Notes: generated by a model not told the origin, from the sequence alone. A stretch of DNA of 41,312 bases from Gnetum montanum (GCA_015680685.1 MNCI01002016.1:1-41312), one strand, 5' to 3'. Positions 30,342-41,312 are shown, counted from the first letter of the stretch. Made by a program: numbers and translations.

Positions 30342-30532
30342 GTTACTTTAGCAGTTTATTCTAATTATTAGAGTAGTTACTCTAGTAGTTTATTCTACTT
30401 ATTAGAGTAGTTAATCTAGTAGTTTATTCTAATTATTAGAGTAGTTACTCTAGCAGTTTATTCTAATTATTATAGTACTTACTCTAGTGGTTTATTCTAA
30501 TTATTATAGTGGTTACTCTAATTATTAGAATA
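30342..30532. repeat. 34-bp minisatellite in B2 5' LTR (five units and a part)
   Basis: Units start at 30342, 30376, 30410, 30444 and 30478, with a truncated one from 30512. Consensus halves are GTTACTCTAGTAG and TTTATTCTAATTATTAGAGTA. The array ends about 15 bp before the TATA box and may act as a promoter-proximal enhancer. Confidence 0.85.
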
Positions 30533-30546
30533 GTTTCTCGCAAGCC

Positions 30547-30554
30547 TATAAATA
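30547..30554 (+). promoter_or_regulatory. TATA box of B2 5' LTR
   Basis: TATAAATA just after the minisatellite, matched by 39693-39700 in the 3' LTR. AATAAA follows at 30723. Confidence 0.65.
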
Positions 30555-31282
30555 CAGTGCCCAGGCACACAATTGAGGAGGAAGTCTTTTAGCAGTGAAG
30601 TAGTGAAACTCTTGTAGTTTGTTTGAAAGTTAGAGTATTTTCCAAGTGCCCATAGTAGGAGGTCTAAGTGTGGATGGATCTTTATTCGAGCATTTTGTAC
30701 CTAACCACACCTTATGTACGAAAATAAAGACGAGCTCTTCGATTCATCCTTGTAGCACTTGAGGTTTTTTTTCTTATGCATTTATTTTATTTTATGCACT
30801 TTACATTTCTATTATTAGCATAACAATTCATTTTGATCAATTAAGAAAATTGTTAAATTACACAAGCATGACCACTTCAAGCATGTGTGTAACACTTGGT
30901 AACCTAGTAACGATTAGCATTTGGTAATCCCAACAATGTTGCACGGGTTCAAGATGTGTATGGCAAGTGGGAATGGATGCTATTGTTAGGATTAGTTAGA
31001 ACTTAGTTAATGAGTAGTTAAGTTAAATTAGTCACTTAGTTACCTCTCTCCTTCCCTACTAGTTTAGGACATAAGAAAATAAAAGCTATAAATATCATAT
31101 GCCTCAAGCTTACTTAATCATACAAGCATGACATATAGGTAAGGTTGGGAAGACAACAATCAACAAACCCATTCTTGTTCCACAAGGGTGCATAAGAACT
31201 TAGTCCTTGGAATTTGACTAGATCATCTATGAAATGCTCGTATTTGTATGGATGAGCATAGGGGTACCTTGTCATTCATCAT

Positions 31283-31300
31283 TAGTGCCATTGATGGGGA
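31283..31300 (+). other. Primer binding site of B2 (Asp tRNA type)
   Basis: TAGTGCCATTGATGGGGA matches 13 of 18 bases of TGGCGCCGTTGCCGGGGA, the site complementary to tRNA-Asp used by Athila-type elements. Four of the five differences are transitions. It starts one base after the LTR end. Confidence 0.6.
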
Positions 31301-31417
31301 CTTAGTTGTTTGTGTGCTAACTAGAACATAGGAAATCATTCACATCATTGGAAAAAACCCTTAGGGTTGGTTGAAAAAATAATAAACAAGAATACATTAC
31401 ACACTAAATAGGCAAGT
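31301..31417 (+). other. Leader of element B2
   Basis: Short untranslated stretch before the gag ATG. No structure noted. Confidence 0.5.
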
Positions 31418-33310
31418 ATGTCTCCTTCTTCGTATGAAAGCACCTCACTGCCTAGGTCTAAAATAGAAAATAGTTGGCTACGTAATACACATGATGTTGA
31501 TCCACTAGTCCCTCAACAAGTTTGAGTGGTATATATTCATCTTGATGAATATATACAAGACTTCACCTTTATCCTCTATCAAGATGAACAATTGTGTTGG
31601 AAAGACATAGAAGGTTACATAGTGTTACCTCTCAATTGTTCAGTCCTAAGCATGCTTCATCATGCTGTCACATGAATTGACATGATGCACTTACATGCAG
31701 AATATAGAATACCATCCCACAAAGGAAAAATGTCAAAGGGACTTGCAATAGGAGAGAAATCATAAGTCTTTGAAGGGTAAGTGGTCCCAAGATGCCCCAC
31801 TTGTCTTAAGAGAAAATGAGGGTGGTGAACTTATCTGAGGCAGTTGTCCACACAATGATGTTCCTTCCATTCACTTTGGCCAAGGGGTTGTGTATCAGAA
31901 CCTTGATTCCACTATTCATAACCCAAGTTCTAATACCCATAAGGATCCAAAAAAGAAACATGAACTCATGATAAAGGTGGACATTCTAATCGTAATCACG
32001 AATTGGGCCGAGACTATAGAAGAGAAGGTAGTAGATACCATCATGGTGATGTTTCTCCTTCTTCTTCACCTTCATCTTCTTCTTCACCCTCTGCTTCAAT
32101 ATTCAGACATGGTCATAAAGAAAAAGACTATGAGGATAAAGGTAGGCAAAGTGAAAGTCATAGATGAAATTGCTACAAAAAGGGACAAGGACACTCTAGA
32201 GAGTCACGACATAGAAAAATGGAGAGTAGGGAACAACATAGGAATCATAGATGCCATGGATGAGATGATCACAATGAACCCCTACTTGCTACTCGAAGTA
32301 TGTTGGACATAACTGAGCTTATTAGAATTCCAACAAGGCACCAAAAAAATAGTAGGATCAAGAGATTAGATATGAATAATATCCCATGATTTGAAGGGGG
32401 ATACAATGTTGATCCTCAAAATCACTTATTAGCATTCCATGATGTGTGTGCCTTACAAAATATAACGAACAAATGGAAAAAACTTAAATTTTTTCCACGA
32501 ACACTAGTTAAAGAAGTGAAAAGCTGGTATCGGTCTTTAGAACTGAAATCCATTCATAGGTGGAGTACTATGTTAGAACTATTTAATGACAAGTACCAAA
32601 TGTACTCCCAAGTGTCTAACTTGCAAAAGCAAATCCAAGGCTGGAAACAAGGAGGACATGAACCCTTGGATGTTGCCATGGGCCGATACAATGCACTCTT
32701 ACATCATTGTGTTGGCCATGATTATTTGCAAAAGGATCAGCTACGCCATCTTGTGGATGGGCTTAGGCATGAAACAAGAAGAACCCTGGGGACTTATACT
32801 CAAGGGAGACTATTTGAGCTTAGGTCCCATCAAATTCAAATACTATTGGAGCAAGTTGCTAAGGAAGAAGGTGAGCTACAAAAGAGAGAAAGTGTGGAAG
32901 AGTATAACTAAGATCCTTCCCTCTGGAAGAGGGAAGTAAGATTTTGTGAGGATGAAGAAGAGTCACCACTCGAAGAGATGGTGAATAGGAAAAATTTTCC
33001 TATCCAAAAGATGACATCAAAGGTTTCAACAAAGGTAGATCAAATGTGGGATTCCCTAGACAATAGATTTCAAATTATTCTTAAAATAGTAGAGGAGTCT
33101 AGAGAGTAAGGTAGTAAGAAAAGAAAAAAGAAAGAGGCTAAACACGCACATAGCAAGGGTAAGGGCAAAGTTGCCATCATTGAAGAGGTTGTGGATTCGA
33201 AAACAAACAATGATAGTGGATGTGAGATATGTTAATATGACCATCCTAAGGGATGTTGCCCTGTAATCTCACATCTATAGGAGTCTAGAGTATATGCACT
33301 CAACCCATGA
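31418..33310 (+). pseudogene. Gag of element B2, broken
   Basis: ATG 31418 begins MSPSSYESTSLPRSKIENSW, which sets the start lost in B1. After an early TGA and other stops, the capsid domain is open for 155 codons (32444-32911): KSWYRSLELKSIHRWSTML, QGWKQGGHEPLDVAMGRY, LVDGLRHETRRTLGTYTQG. A Lys/Arg-rich stretch leads to the knuckle at 33221-33259 (C-E-I-C-stop-Y-D-H-P-K-G-C-C), with a TAA at 33233-33235 identical to that of B1. Shared stops are also at 33278-33280 and 33308-33310. Confidence 0.8.
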
Positions 33311-33960
33311 TTAAACAAAAGGCAAACACCCCAAAGGTTACCTTACCCCCAAGGTAACCCAAGATAATTCCACCAACCCCTAATGTATTATCCAAGTGGA
33401 ACTCTAGCACAATTGATTTAGAAATATCAATAGTGCCAACATGCACAATCACGGGGAATTCCACCACCAAGGCAACAATATCCTTACTGGCAACCTAACT
33501 CATATGAATATTATGTGTAGTAACCAATCTTCCCATGTGACTTTACTAGTCACATCACTCCTCAAATTCACTACCAAGCTAACAAGTATTATGGGACTCC
33601 ATTTTCTAGGGGTGATATTTTACAAGCATATCATCCTTCTCGTCTAGCTGCATCACTTCCATCAATAGCTCCACTACCACTTGCTCCAACTATGCAAGGT
33701 GAAATCCCTACCTAGTTGTAGCAACATAATGTCACAAGGGCTATTAACTCTTAAGCTACTATTGGTTGCAATAACCACATGAATAAAAGGCCTTTCTTTA
33801 GAAGTAACAAACCAACCAAGCCCTTGTAATCACAAGTGGCTAATTCCTTCGATGCCTCGGTATCAATCAAAACTTCAGAGCCTCCTTCAACTTAACCATC
33901 ACACTCAACGCATATGGTGAGGCTAACACATGTCATCATAGATTGGATTAAAGGTAGCTA
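33311..33960 (+). other. B2 gag-protease linker, broken
   Basis: Collinear with B1 8461-9100, with stops in all frames. It encoded the spacer of the polyprotein; no domain is recognised. Confidence 0.5.
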
Positions 33961-34460
33961 CCTTCATAGGAAATGCTTTGATCCTGGGAGTCCTTTGATA
34001 TACTTACAAATCATTGGAAATGCACTATGCAAGGCTCTTTTGGATTCAGGTTTTGATGTCAACTTGATTTCTTAAGAAATGTACAAGGCCTGGAACCTAC
34101 TACCATTGAAAAAGAGCAACATTTTTCTAGAGTTGGCCAACTAGTCCATCACTGTCCCATTGGGAATGGTGGAAGACATTGTTACCACTATTTGTGGGTG
34201 GTCGTACCCAGCTGACTTCCTAGTGATTCAAGTAAACAATGGTAATGGAGACTTGCAAATCATAATGGGAAGAGCATGGCTAAGCATCATTGATGCACAC
34301 CTAGGAATCCATGATCTTTCCATAGAAATATCAAAGGAAAATACATTTATAAAGATCAAGAAGAAGAATGTTTCGTGCATTGCATATAGTGACACAGGGT
34401 GTAATTACATACAAAGGTCATGGTTTGTGCAAAGTTTAGCATTGCCTACATACAATTAGT
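33961..34460 (+). pseudogene. Aspartic protease of element B2
   Basis: The active-site loop LLDSGFDVNLIS has its Asp at 34043-34045. After one stop (following NLIS) and another (ELAN-stop), the frame is open from about 34160 for 99 codons: GMVEDIVTTICGWSYPADFL, VIQVNNGNGDLQIIMGRAWL, DAHLGIHDLSIEISKEN. It would have processed the polyprotein. It is better preserved than in B1. Confidence 0.75.
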
Positions 34461-34947
34461 ATGCACAAGTGATTAACATAAAAGATGCTTGTATGTAGTA
34501 GCCACATGATAAGAAGACACCCAGTGGCTGACAACTAATCAAGAAAGCAATTCACTCATATGCATGGAACCAACTAAGGGTTTGACTTGTGCTTACATCG
34601 ATAGCATAGATGCATTAAAGCAAGTCCACCACCAAATTTTAAGTCTTAACATTGAAAATATCAACTGGGGGAAGTTGAAAATCCCTAAGAAATATAAGTA
34701 GGAGTCCCTCAAGCTGAAACCATTACCCACCAGTATGGAATACACATTCTTTAAAAATGAAAAATTGGTAATTATCAATGCTAAGATTGCTCCTCAACAA
34801 AAAGAAGAACTATTGAAGGTAATAAATAAATGGTTGGAAGCCTTTGCTTGGTCATATCCCGAATTAACTAGAATAGATCCTAGGATATGCCAACATAGAA
34901 TTTACACTAATCCCTCCATGAAGCCTTGAAGACAATCGTAGAGGCGA
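34461..34947 (+). other. B2 protease-RT connector, partly open
   Basis: Matches B1 9561-10080. Includes an open piece (34735-34929) reading EYTFFKNEKLVIINAKIAPQ and WLEAFAWSYPELTRIDPRIC, typical of the segment just before RT in Athila-type Pol ('AWSYxDMPGIDPxIxxHRI'). Confidence 0.6.
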
Positions 34948-35760
34948 TTGAACCCTAAGCTAATGCAAGTAGTTAAGGAAGAAATCAAACAGCTTCTCAA
35001 GTCTAGGTTCATATATCCCATTGTTGATAGCAAATGGGTTAGCCCCTTAGTTATTGTACCTAAAAAGGAAGGTAAATGGAGGGTGTGCATAGATTTTAGG
35101 CTACTAAATATGACAACATTCAAAGATGACCTTCCATTGCCATTTGTTGACCAAGTCTTAGACACCATCATAGGGCATCACTATTACAATTTTCTAGATG
35201 GATATAGTGGATATAACTAAATACAAATAGCCCCAGAAGACCAAGCCAAGACTACGTTTACTAGTCCTTGGGAAACATTTGCATACAAACAGATGTTGTT
35301 TCTCTTGTGAAATGCCCCTACAACATTTCAATGACTAGATTTAAGAATATTCTAATAGAAAATAGGGAATGGTGTGGAGGCCTTTATGGATGACTTCTCC
35401 ACTTATGGAGAAAAATTTGTTCAAGCCTTGGACGAGTTTGAGCAAGTGTTAAAAAGATGTGTAGAAACCAATTTGTGGCTCAATTGGTAGAAAATCCATT
35501 TGATGGTCCAAGAAGGCATAGTACCAGGGCATAAAATTTCACACATAGGGATAGAGGTAGACCTTGAGAAAATAAAAATTAGCCAAGGAATTACCCATCA
35601 ACCAGAAACTGTCAAAGATATTCAATCATTTGTTGGACATACTGGCTACTATAGGAGATTTATTGAGAACTTTTCAAAAGTTTCCAAACCATTAGTGAAA
35701 TTAACAAAAAAGGATGTACCTTTTGAGTGGACCAGGGAATGCGAATTAGATTTCCAAACT
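34948..35760 (+). pseudogene. Reverse transcriptase of element B2, catalytic Asp pair kept
   Basis: The first 90 codons (34948-35220) are open: VSPLVIVPKKEGKWRVCIDF, LPLPFVDQVLDTIIGHHYY, FLDGYSGYN. Then come FTSPWETFAYKQM and NAPTTFQ. The catalytic box FMDDFSTYG has both Asp codons (35389-35394) intact. NLWLNW is followed by a stop where Athila RTs have Glu or Gln. After that GHKISHIGIEVDLEKIKISQ and GYYRRFIENFSKVSKPLVKL are open (35500-35808). The stop at 34939-34941, just upstream, is shared with B1. It cannot be made as one protein. Confidence 0.85.
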
Positions 35761-36200
35761 ATGAAACAGAAGCTAGTAGAAACACTTATTCTACAAGCTC
35801 CTGATTAGTCCAAACCATTCCATATCATGACTGACATGTCCAACTATGCTTTAGAAGTTGTACTTACATAGTTAGATGACTAGAAGCATCCTTATTACAT
35901 CTACTATTCAAGTAGAAGTATCACTGGTACACAACTTAACTACACTACCACAGAGAAAGAATTAATGGCTATAGTGTTTGCACTAGAAACATTTAGAAAC
36001 TATGTATTGGGATATAAAGTATATATACATACAGATCATAGTGCAATCTAGTTCCTCATGAATAAGCCGATGGTAAGCCCCTCATATCATATGATGGCTT
36101 GTAATCTTACAAGAGTTGGATTTAATGATGAACGATCACAAGGGCATTGAGAATCTAGTTGCTGATCATTTATCTTGGTTGCGATGGGACAATAAAGAGG
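35761..36200 (+). pseudogene. RNase H of element B2
   Basis: HIMTDMSNYAL has its Asp at 35833-35835, EKELMAIVFALETF its Glu at 35959-35961, and YIHTDHSAI its Asp at 36034-36036, so the catalytic set is present. Stops interrupt it (LT-stop-LDD-stop-KHP), and after MNKPMVSP a frameshift scrambles the text until about 36116. Its job would be to degrade the RNA strand of the cDNA hybrid. Confidence 0.75.
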
Positions 36201-36349
36201 GTGAGTATCCAATTTTTGATCATTTCCCTGATGAATTCCTCTTTGTTGGTGTATTGAATAATCAATCACCCACTAAGACAAACTGGTACAGTAGCATTCT
36301 TACCTATCTCCTCACTCAACAAATACCACAATAGTTAAACCTTAAGAAG

Positions 36350-37607
36350 AAACAATAGTTTCTTCACCGAGCCAAGTACTTTATGGAAATTAATGAGCAA
36401 CTTTACAAAGTTTGTCCCAATGGCTTGGTTTGATGCTGTGTTCTAGATATAGATCAACTATGAGTTCTCCAAGATGCTCATGAGGATCATTGTGGGGGTC
36501 ATTACATTGGGAGATGAATGGCCATCAAGATCTTGCTTGTAGGATAATATTGCCTACATTATTTCAGGATGTCCATCATTTCATCCAATCTTGTGATCAT
36601 TATCACTGTGATGGATGAATGACTGCTGGAATGGAGGATCCGCAACAATGGATTCAACCATTAGAAACATTTGACATTTGGAGAATTAATTTTATGGGGC
36701 CGTTTACACCAATTTCTAATGGAAAAGCTTATATTATTATTGTCATTGATTACCTAAGAAAATGGGCCAAAGTAGCTACTATTAAAGATTGTACATCATC
36801 TACAACTGCACAATTTGTTCAACAAGAAATCATAAATAGGTTTGGTATGCTGCATGCACTTATTTCAGATAATGTTACACACTTCATAGGTGCAAATTTT
36901 TGAAAATTAATGCAATGTTTAGATGTTGAGCATAAATTGACTACACCATACCACCCCCAAGTGAACAGTCAAGTAGAAGTCACCAATAGGGATATTATAA
37001 AGATATGAACAAGAACCATTAGCAAGTTTAGCCAAGACAAACACTAAATTGAATAATGCTCTTTAGGCATACCACTCCACATAGAAACTCCCTATAGGCT
37101 ACTCTCCCTATGAGTTAGTGTATGCTAAATTACCAATGCTTCCCATTCAAATTGAGCTCTGTACACTATCCATGGTATGTGACCTCAACTTTAACCTTGA
37201 TCTAGCACAGAAAGAATGGTTAGTAACCCTTAACTTGCTAGATGAAAATCATCTAGCAAGTTAAATATCATCCGGGAGATAAACAACATCATCACCCAAG
37301 AATTGCATAGGGCCTTCAATAAACAACATCATGATCCAAGAATTAGGAAAGTTAAATATCATTTAGGAGATAACGTTCTCTATTGGAATCCCACACATGT
37401 GCCACAACATACTAAATTTCAAACACTATGGGAAGGACCTTATATTATTTATGCAACTTTTCCTTTAGGATCCATGACAATATACAAACCTGAAAGCTCA
37501 GATAAGAAACTTTTGGTCAACATGCAACAAACCAACCCTTTCCAAGAGCTTAGGACAACTAGTGCACATGCTACCTCTCTTGATGGACAACCCTGCTCAC
37601 TATTTTG
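36350..37607 (+). pseudogene. Integrase of element B2, first catalytic Asp lost
   Basis: HHCC zinc region: His 36479-36481 and 36500-36502, Cys 36592-36594 and 36607-36609. The core is open at 36619-36903. The first catalytic residue is Asn (FDIWRINFMGPF, 36688-36690; normally Asp). The second Asp (ISDNVTHF, 36868-36870) and the Glu (QVEVTN, 36976-36978) are kept. The C-terminal part (37303-37607) reads RIRKVKYHLGDNVLYWNP, EGPYIIYATFPLGSM, LLVNMQQTNPF, and ends TGA 37606-37608. A local inverted repeat and duplication scar lies at 37234-37373. The shared stop is at 37082-37084. Confidence 0.8.
37234..37373. repeat. Palindrome plus partial duplication in B2 integrase
   Basis: CTTGCTAGATG (37234-37244) and CATCTAGCAAG (37250-37260) form a perfect 11-bp inverted repeat with a 5-nt loop. 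Next to it, AGTTAAATATCAT and GGAGATAA (37259-37282) recur at 37350-37373, and AAACAACATCAT plus CCAAGAATT (37281-37304) recur at 37321-37344. B1 lacks this arrangement at the same place. Confidence 0.75.
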
Positions 37608-39565
37608 AATCTCCTCCTTCCAAATTAGTTGTGGGGGAGATGCCACCTATGCTAACCATTCTACGTCCTTAGTTCTTTTTGAATTTTTTTTATACATTTT
37701 TTGTTTTACACATTTTTTCAACTTTTCTTACTTTTTTACATGATCATTCATGCTTTTACTATTTCTTTGTTTTCTTGACTTACTATTATTCATCATCTAA
37801 TAAGTGCTCATGATGGTGGATTGAATTATATCATATTCATTACTAATGTTTGGTTTTTACCTTTGAATTATGATGCTGATATTAAAGTATGGTTCTTTTG
37901 GTAAAACATGCAATGAGTCCATGCTGTCCACTCATCCATACAACTCTATGGTCTCCTTTGGCTTGGAACTGTACAGTCCCATTTTTCTAAGTAAACTTGT
38001 TAATGAATTGGTGGCTGGGTATTTTGCAAACTAAGGAAAGACTCAAAGGATGAAAAGGGTGTGACTTCAAGGGGATTCAATGCATTGGTGTTGGCCATTC
38101 TCTTGGGTGCTTGGATGCTTTTTCTTAGGTTTTTTGCTAGTCTGACATTGTTCAAAGAATGGGAAGTTGAGTGAATAAAAATAAGTCTTTGCATGGTGTG
38201 GTTCTCACAAAAAAGAAAAAAAGACAAAAACAAAAAGAAAACTGTGAGAATTCAAAGCATAACCCTTAGACATAATAAAGCAATATGGGCTACAAACACT
38301 GGGTATGGCACTAGAAAGACATGTTACCCATGCCTGAAGGTTCCCTCTAACTAAGGCCCTTTCTTGCTTCCTTCTTCTCCATCTCGCTCTCCTTGGAATG
38401 GTGGTGACTCTTTGTGGAAGCATTCTTGTTGCTTCAAGTGGATGGATTGGTCAAGTGTGTTGATACGAGGTCACTAGATATGGTTTGTTTGAGTCTAGAT
38501 TTGGTATGGGTTCTACTCAGTCACATTAACCATGAAATATAGAAGGGGTTTTACACAACCCTGTTCTTAGGATTCCATTCTATTCTCTTTTCTCCATCTT
38601 TCTTTCTATTTTCCATCTCATTGTTGATTTTATCATTAGTCTGTTCTAGGTTGATGCATTGTTTTCCTTTGGTGAATTCTTGTGGGTAAGTTTTTATATC
38701 TTACTTCTAAATGGCATTCCTAGAGCCTACAGACTCTTTGGTTTATGGGTTTGTTAGGGCATAAAAGGCATGAGCCTGCTTTGGGGAGGACCCACTGGCA
38801 TTTCCTTTTGTTGCAATTGTTAAATTATTTTCCTTAAACATTTCCTACAATCAATCATCTCTTGTTTCATCCCCATCCATGACATTCATTTTATTCCATT
38901 GTTATTTTTTCCCATCTTTCTTTTTCCTCATATTTTTCCATATTATAGCTATCGGAGGTTCACTCTTAGTCATGGGGGCCTTGGCACAAATTTTTTGAAT
39001 TTTTTCATTTTATTAATTGCCTAACCCCTACACCTTGGGTAGTTTCCAGTGATAAATCTTTGAACTAGTTTTTACCATAATCACAACTCAGCCAGTGTGC
39101 TTCATATCGAGGCAAGGTATCAACTACATTGTGGTTTATCTATCCTTGCTCATTTGTGACTATGTTGTGTGTGCATATGGAAATCATACAACCAATGGAC
39201 TAGGCTTGGAGGAAGCACTTAGGATGAACAAGAATTGGAGCATTTATGAAAGAAGAAAGTCTAGTGGCATGGCTATGGATAAACAACAGAAGGCACAATC
39301 TTAGCATTGGAAATAACACACTTCATTTTCTTTCCCTCTCTTTCTCTACAAGTTTTCAAATAAAGGCTTGGATGTCATTTATGTATAAGTGTTAACCAAA
39401 ATGGTCATAAACACTAATATTGTAATATGCTTATTAATCTATTCATTGGGCACATTAATTCTATCATCCCATTGCACCATCAATTGTCAATTAGTCAATA
39501 ATCCCATACCTTCCTAATATTTTATAAGGAACTCAAGAACGAGTTTTCATTCAATTGTGGGGATA
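37608..39565 (+). other. B2 3' region and polypurine tract
   Basis: Collinear with the B1 3' region. An open frame at 39095-39304 is interrupted in the B1 counterpart and does not resemble a known env-like protein, so it is not called as a gene. Compared with B1 there is an insertion of about 45 bp near 38900-38950. It ends with GTGGGGATA (39557-39565), a polypurine tract. Confidence 0.55.
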
Positions 39566-40447
39566 TGATTAGAGTGGTTGCTCTAGTGGTTTATTCTAAT
39601 TATTAGAGAAGGTACTCTAATAGTTTATTCTATTTATTAGAGTAGTTACTTTAGTGATTTATTCTGATTATTAGAGTAGTTGCTCTCAAGCCTATAAATA
39701 TAGTGCCCAGGCGCATAATTGAGGACGAAGTCTTTTAGCAGTCAAGTAGTAAAACTCTTGTAGTTTATTTGAAAGTTAGAGTATTTTCCAAGTGCTTGAA
39801 CTAGAAGGTCTAAGTGTGGATGAATCTTTATTCAAGCATTATGTACCTAAGCATACCTTGTGTATGGAAATAAAGACAAGCTCTTCGATTCATCCTTGTA
39901 GCACTGGAGATTTTTTTTCTTACACATTTATTTTATTTTATTTTCTTATATATTTATTTTATTTTATGCACATTACATTTTTGTTATTAGCACAAAAATT
40001 CATTTTGATCAATTAAGCAAATTGTTAAATTACACAAGCACGACCACTTCGAGCATACGTGTAATGCTTGGTAACCTAGTAACTATTAGCATTTGGTAAT
40101 CCCAGTAGTGTTGCACTAGTTCAGGATGTGTATGACAAGTGGGAACAAATGTTGGTGTTAAGATTAGTTAGAACTTAGTTAATGAGTAGTTAAGTTAAAT
40201 TAGTCACTTAGTTACCTCTCTCCTTCCCTACTAGTGCAGGACATAAAAAAAAAGCTATAAAAATCATATGCCTCAAGCTTAATTAATCATACAATCGTGA
40301 CATATAGGTAAGCTTTGGAAGATAATGATCAACCAACTCATCCTTGTTCCAAAAGGGTGCATAAGCACTTAGTCCTTGGAATTTGACCAGATCGTGCATG
40401 AAATGCTTCTATTCATATGGTTGAGGGTAGGGGTACCTCGCCACTCA
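39566..40447 (+). repeat. 3' LTR of element B2
   Basis: TGATTAGAG to CACTCA. It has three 34-bp minisatellite units (from 39577, 39611 and 39645), TATAAATA 39693-39700 and AATAAA 39869-39874. A 26-bp tandem duplication (39915-39940 and 39941-39966) is absent from the 5' LTR. Confidence 0.8.
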
Positions 40448-40470
40448 TTAGGTACGATACTTGATTCTTC

Positions 40471-40640
40471 TAAGTTACAAAGCTTCTAGAGTTAATTCCT
40501 AAGGAAGAAATTGAGAAGCAAGATCAAGTTTTGCCATCCCGAACAAGGCCATCTAATCATATACCTCTTATGGCAAGACTATAACTACTTACATTAATTC
40601 CTAAGGTTGACCAAGATCAAGGAGACTTTTGACCTTACTT
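40471..40640 (+). pseudogene. Possible tail of a Ty3/gypsy polyprotein
   Basis: One frame reads KLLELIPKEEIEKQDQVLPS then RTRPSNHIPLMARL, stop, LLTLIPKVDQDQGDF, stop. The Pro/Arg-rich RTRP text and position next to non-coding AT-rich sequence resemble the C-terminal end of some Ty3 Pol proteins, but no domain confirms it. It might be the target into which B2 inserted. Confidence 0.25.
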
Positions 40641-41312
40641 TTATTGATAAGAGTTCTATTTTTTTAATTATTTAATTTATATTTTAGTTATGTAATTAAA
40701 ATGTCTAAGCTAACATAAGTTGGAACTAAGGATTTACCCTACCTTCACTTGGGTAACCAGATATGAGTTTTACATTATGTGATCCTCGTTACAATTGATG
40801 ATTGATGGTTGGTAGATCATTAATTTACCTCTTGTCATTATCTTAGATAATGAGGTAAGTATTGATAAAATAAGATTTAATTCCTAAATATTCTTCTTAC
40901 TTATATTATGTTTGTACACTAAGTGGAAGAACATTAGAATATTCAACCTCAAGTCAAAAGAATCAAGTTTACATTCCTCTCTAATTCCTCAATAAAATCC
41001 TCCAACAACAATTTCTTATCTTTAACACAAGTCTAAATTTTCTTTTTCATTTCTAGAAAAGAAAACAATATCAACCAAGTTACTTTTAACATTTGCAAAA
41101 CTACATATAATATTTCGATGCAACATTGAAATAAAGTAACCATATGATGTGAGTAGTTTGGAGCTCATCACTTTCTTAATTTATTTGAAAATCTTTGAAT
41201 CACTCAAAATTAGTTTACTTGCTAAAGAAGTGATGTTAGCAAGAGGTTGAGAAGGGATCTCCATTTTTGGAAGCTTATCCCTTTCAATTTTTAAAAGAAG
41301 GTCAAACCTCTC
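40641..41312. other. AT-rich right flank, one short open frame at the edge
   Basis: Nothing is recognised. On the minus strand from the edge (41312) to about 41180 there are 43 codons without a stop (ERFDLLLKIERDKLPKMEIP at the start). This is too short to call. Confidence 0.4.

Larger units (their letters stand above)
30331..31281 (+). repeat. 5' LTR of element B2
   Basis: TGATGAGAG to CATCA, directly before the primer site. It contains a 34-bp minisatellite in U3, TATAAATA at 30547-30554 and AATAAA at 30723-30728. It pairs with 39566-40447. Confidence 0.8.
30331..40447 (+). mobile_element. Element B2: Athila-like Ty3/gypsy element, complete structure, inactive
   Basis: About 10.1 kb: 5' LTR, Asp-type primer site, gag, protease, RT, RNase H, integrase, a 1.9-kb 3' region, polypurine tract and 3' LTR, all in order and collinear with B1. 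Many stops make it non-coding, but most catalytic residues of RT and RNase H remain. The two LTRs differ by many substitutions and by repeat number, so the insertion is old. I could not match a target-site duplication (GGCAT before, TTAGG after). Confidence 0.85.

Noticed and set aside
30342-30532. CRISPR-like regular repeats
   Set aside because: The 34-bp units are directly adjacent with no unique spacers and lie in an LTR U3; this is a minisatellite in a plant element.
39095-39304. 69-codon frame as a possible env-like gene of B2
   Set aside because: The B1 counterpart (about 14150-14360) has stops in this frame, and the protein shows no clear signal peptide, membrane anchor or known family.
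2485-40447. A1-B1 and A2-B2 as one segmental duplication
   Set aside because: B1 is inserted within A1, whereas B2 lies about 5.7 kb beyond the end of A2 in different flanking sequence, so these are independent insertions.

Overview
This looks like a stretch of nuclear DNA from a large-genome land plant, probably non-genic heterochromatin. It is AT-rich and CpG-poor. Almost everything recognisable is decayed plant LTR retrotransposon, and I see no intact host gene, tRNA, rRNA or CRISPR array. The Athila-like and Tat-like Ty3 families and Ty1/copia gag remnants establish that it is a plant; a gymnosperm would fit, but the sequence alone does not prove it.

Layout. 1-2484: old non-coding flank with a minus-strand Ty1/copia gag relic, an assembly-type duplication around an N, and a scrap of LTR related to family B. 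2485-6541: element A1, a 'gag-only' LTR element (LTR, degenerate Met-type primer binding site, Gag with a CCHC knuckle, then a long C-terminal extension with no protease, RT or integrase). 6542-15417: element B1, an Athila-like Ty3/gypsy element that lost its 5' LTR where it joins A1. 15422-15572: a further piece of A1, so B1 sits inside A1. 15573-19127: the 5' part of element C (1.4 kb LTR, leader, most of a Tat-like gag), cut off by A2. 19126-24615: element A2, the second and more complete gag-only element, with both LTRs. 24616-30330: old spacer with a minus-strand copia gag/protease relic, a possible plus-strand LTR, a SINE-like sequence and a 279-bp tandem duplication. 30331-40447: element B2, a full-structure but dead copy of family B with both LTRs. 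40448-41312: flank with a possible Ty3 polyprotein tail.

How the parts work together. B1 and B2 once encoded Gag, aspartic protease, reverse transcriptase, RNase H and integrase, and B2 still shows most catalytic residues. Family A encodes only Gag plus its extension, so it must have moved with enzymes supplied in trans. Both copies of A share stop codons, and so do both copies of B. Most defects are C-to-T or G-to-A changes, as expected from deamination of methylated cytosine. The most novel item is the roughly 500-residue, Asp/Asn/Glu-rich extension fused to the Gag of family A. All frames and boundaries were read by eye; LTR ends are approximate unless stated.
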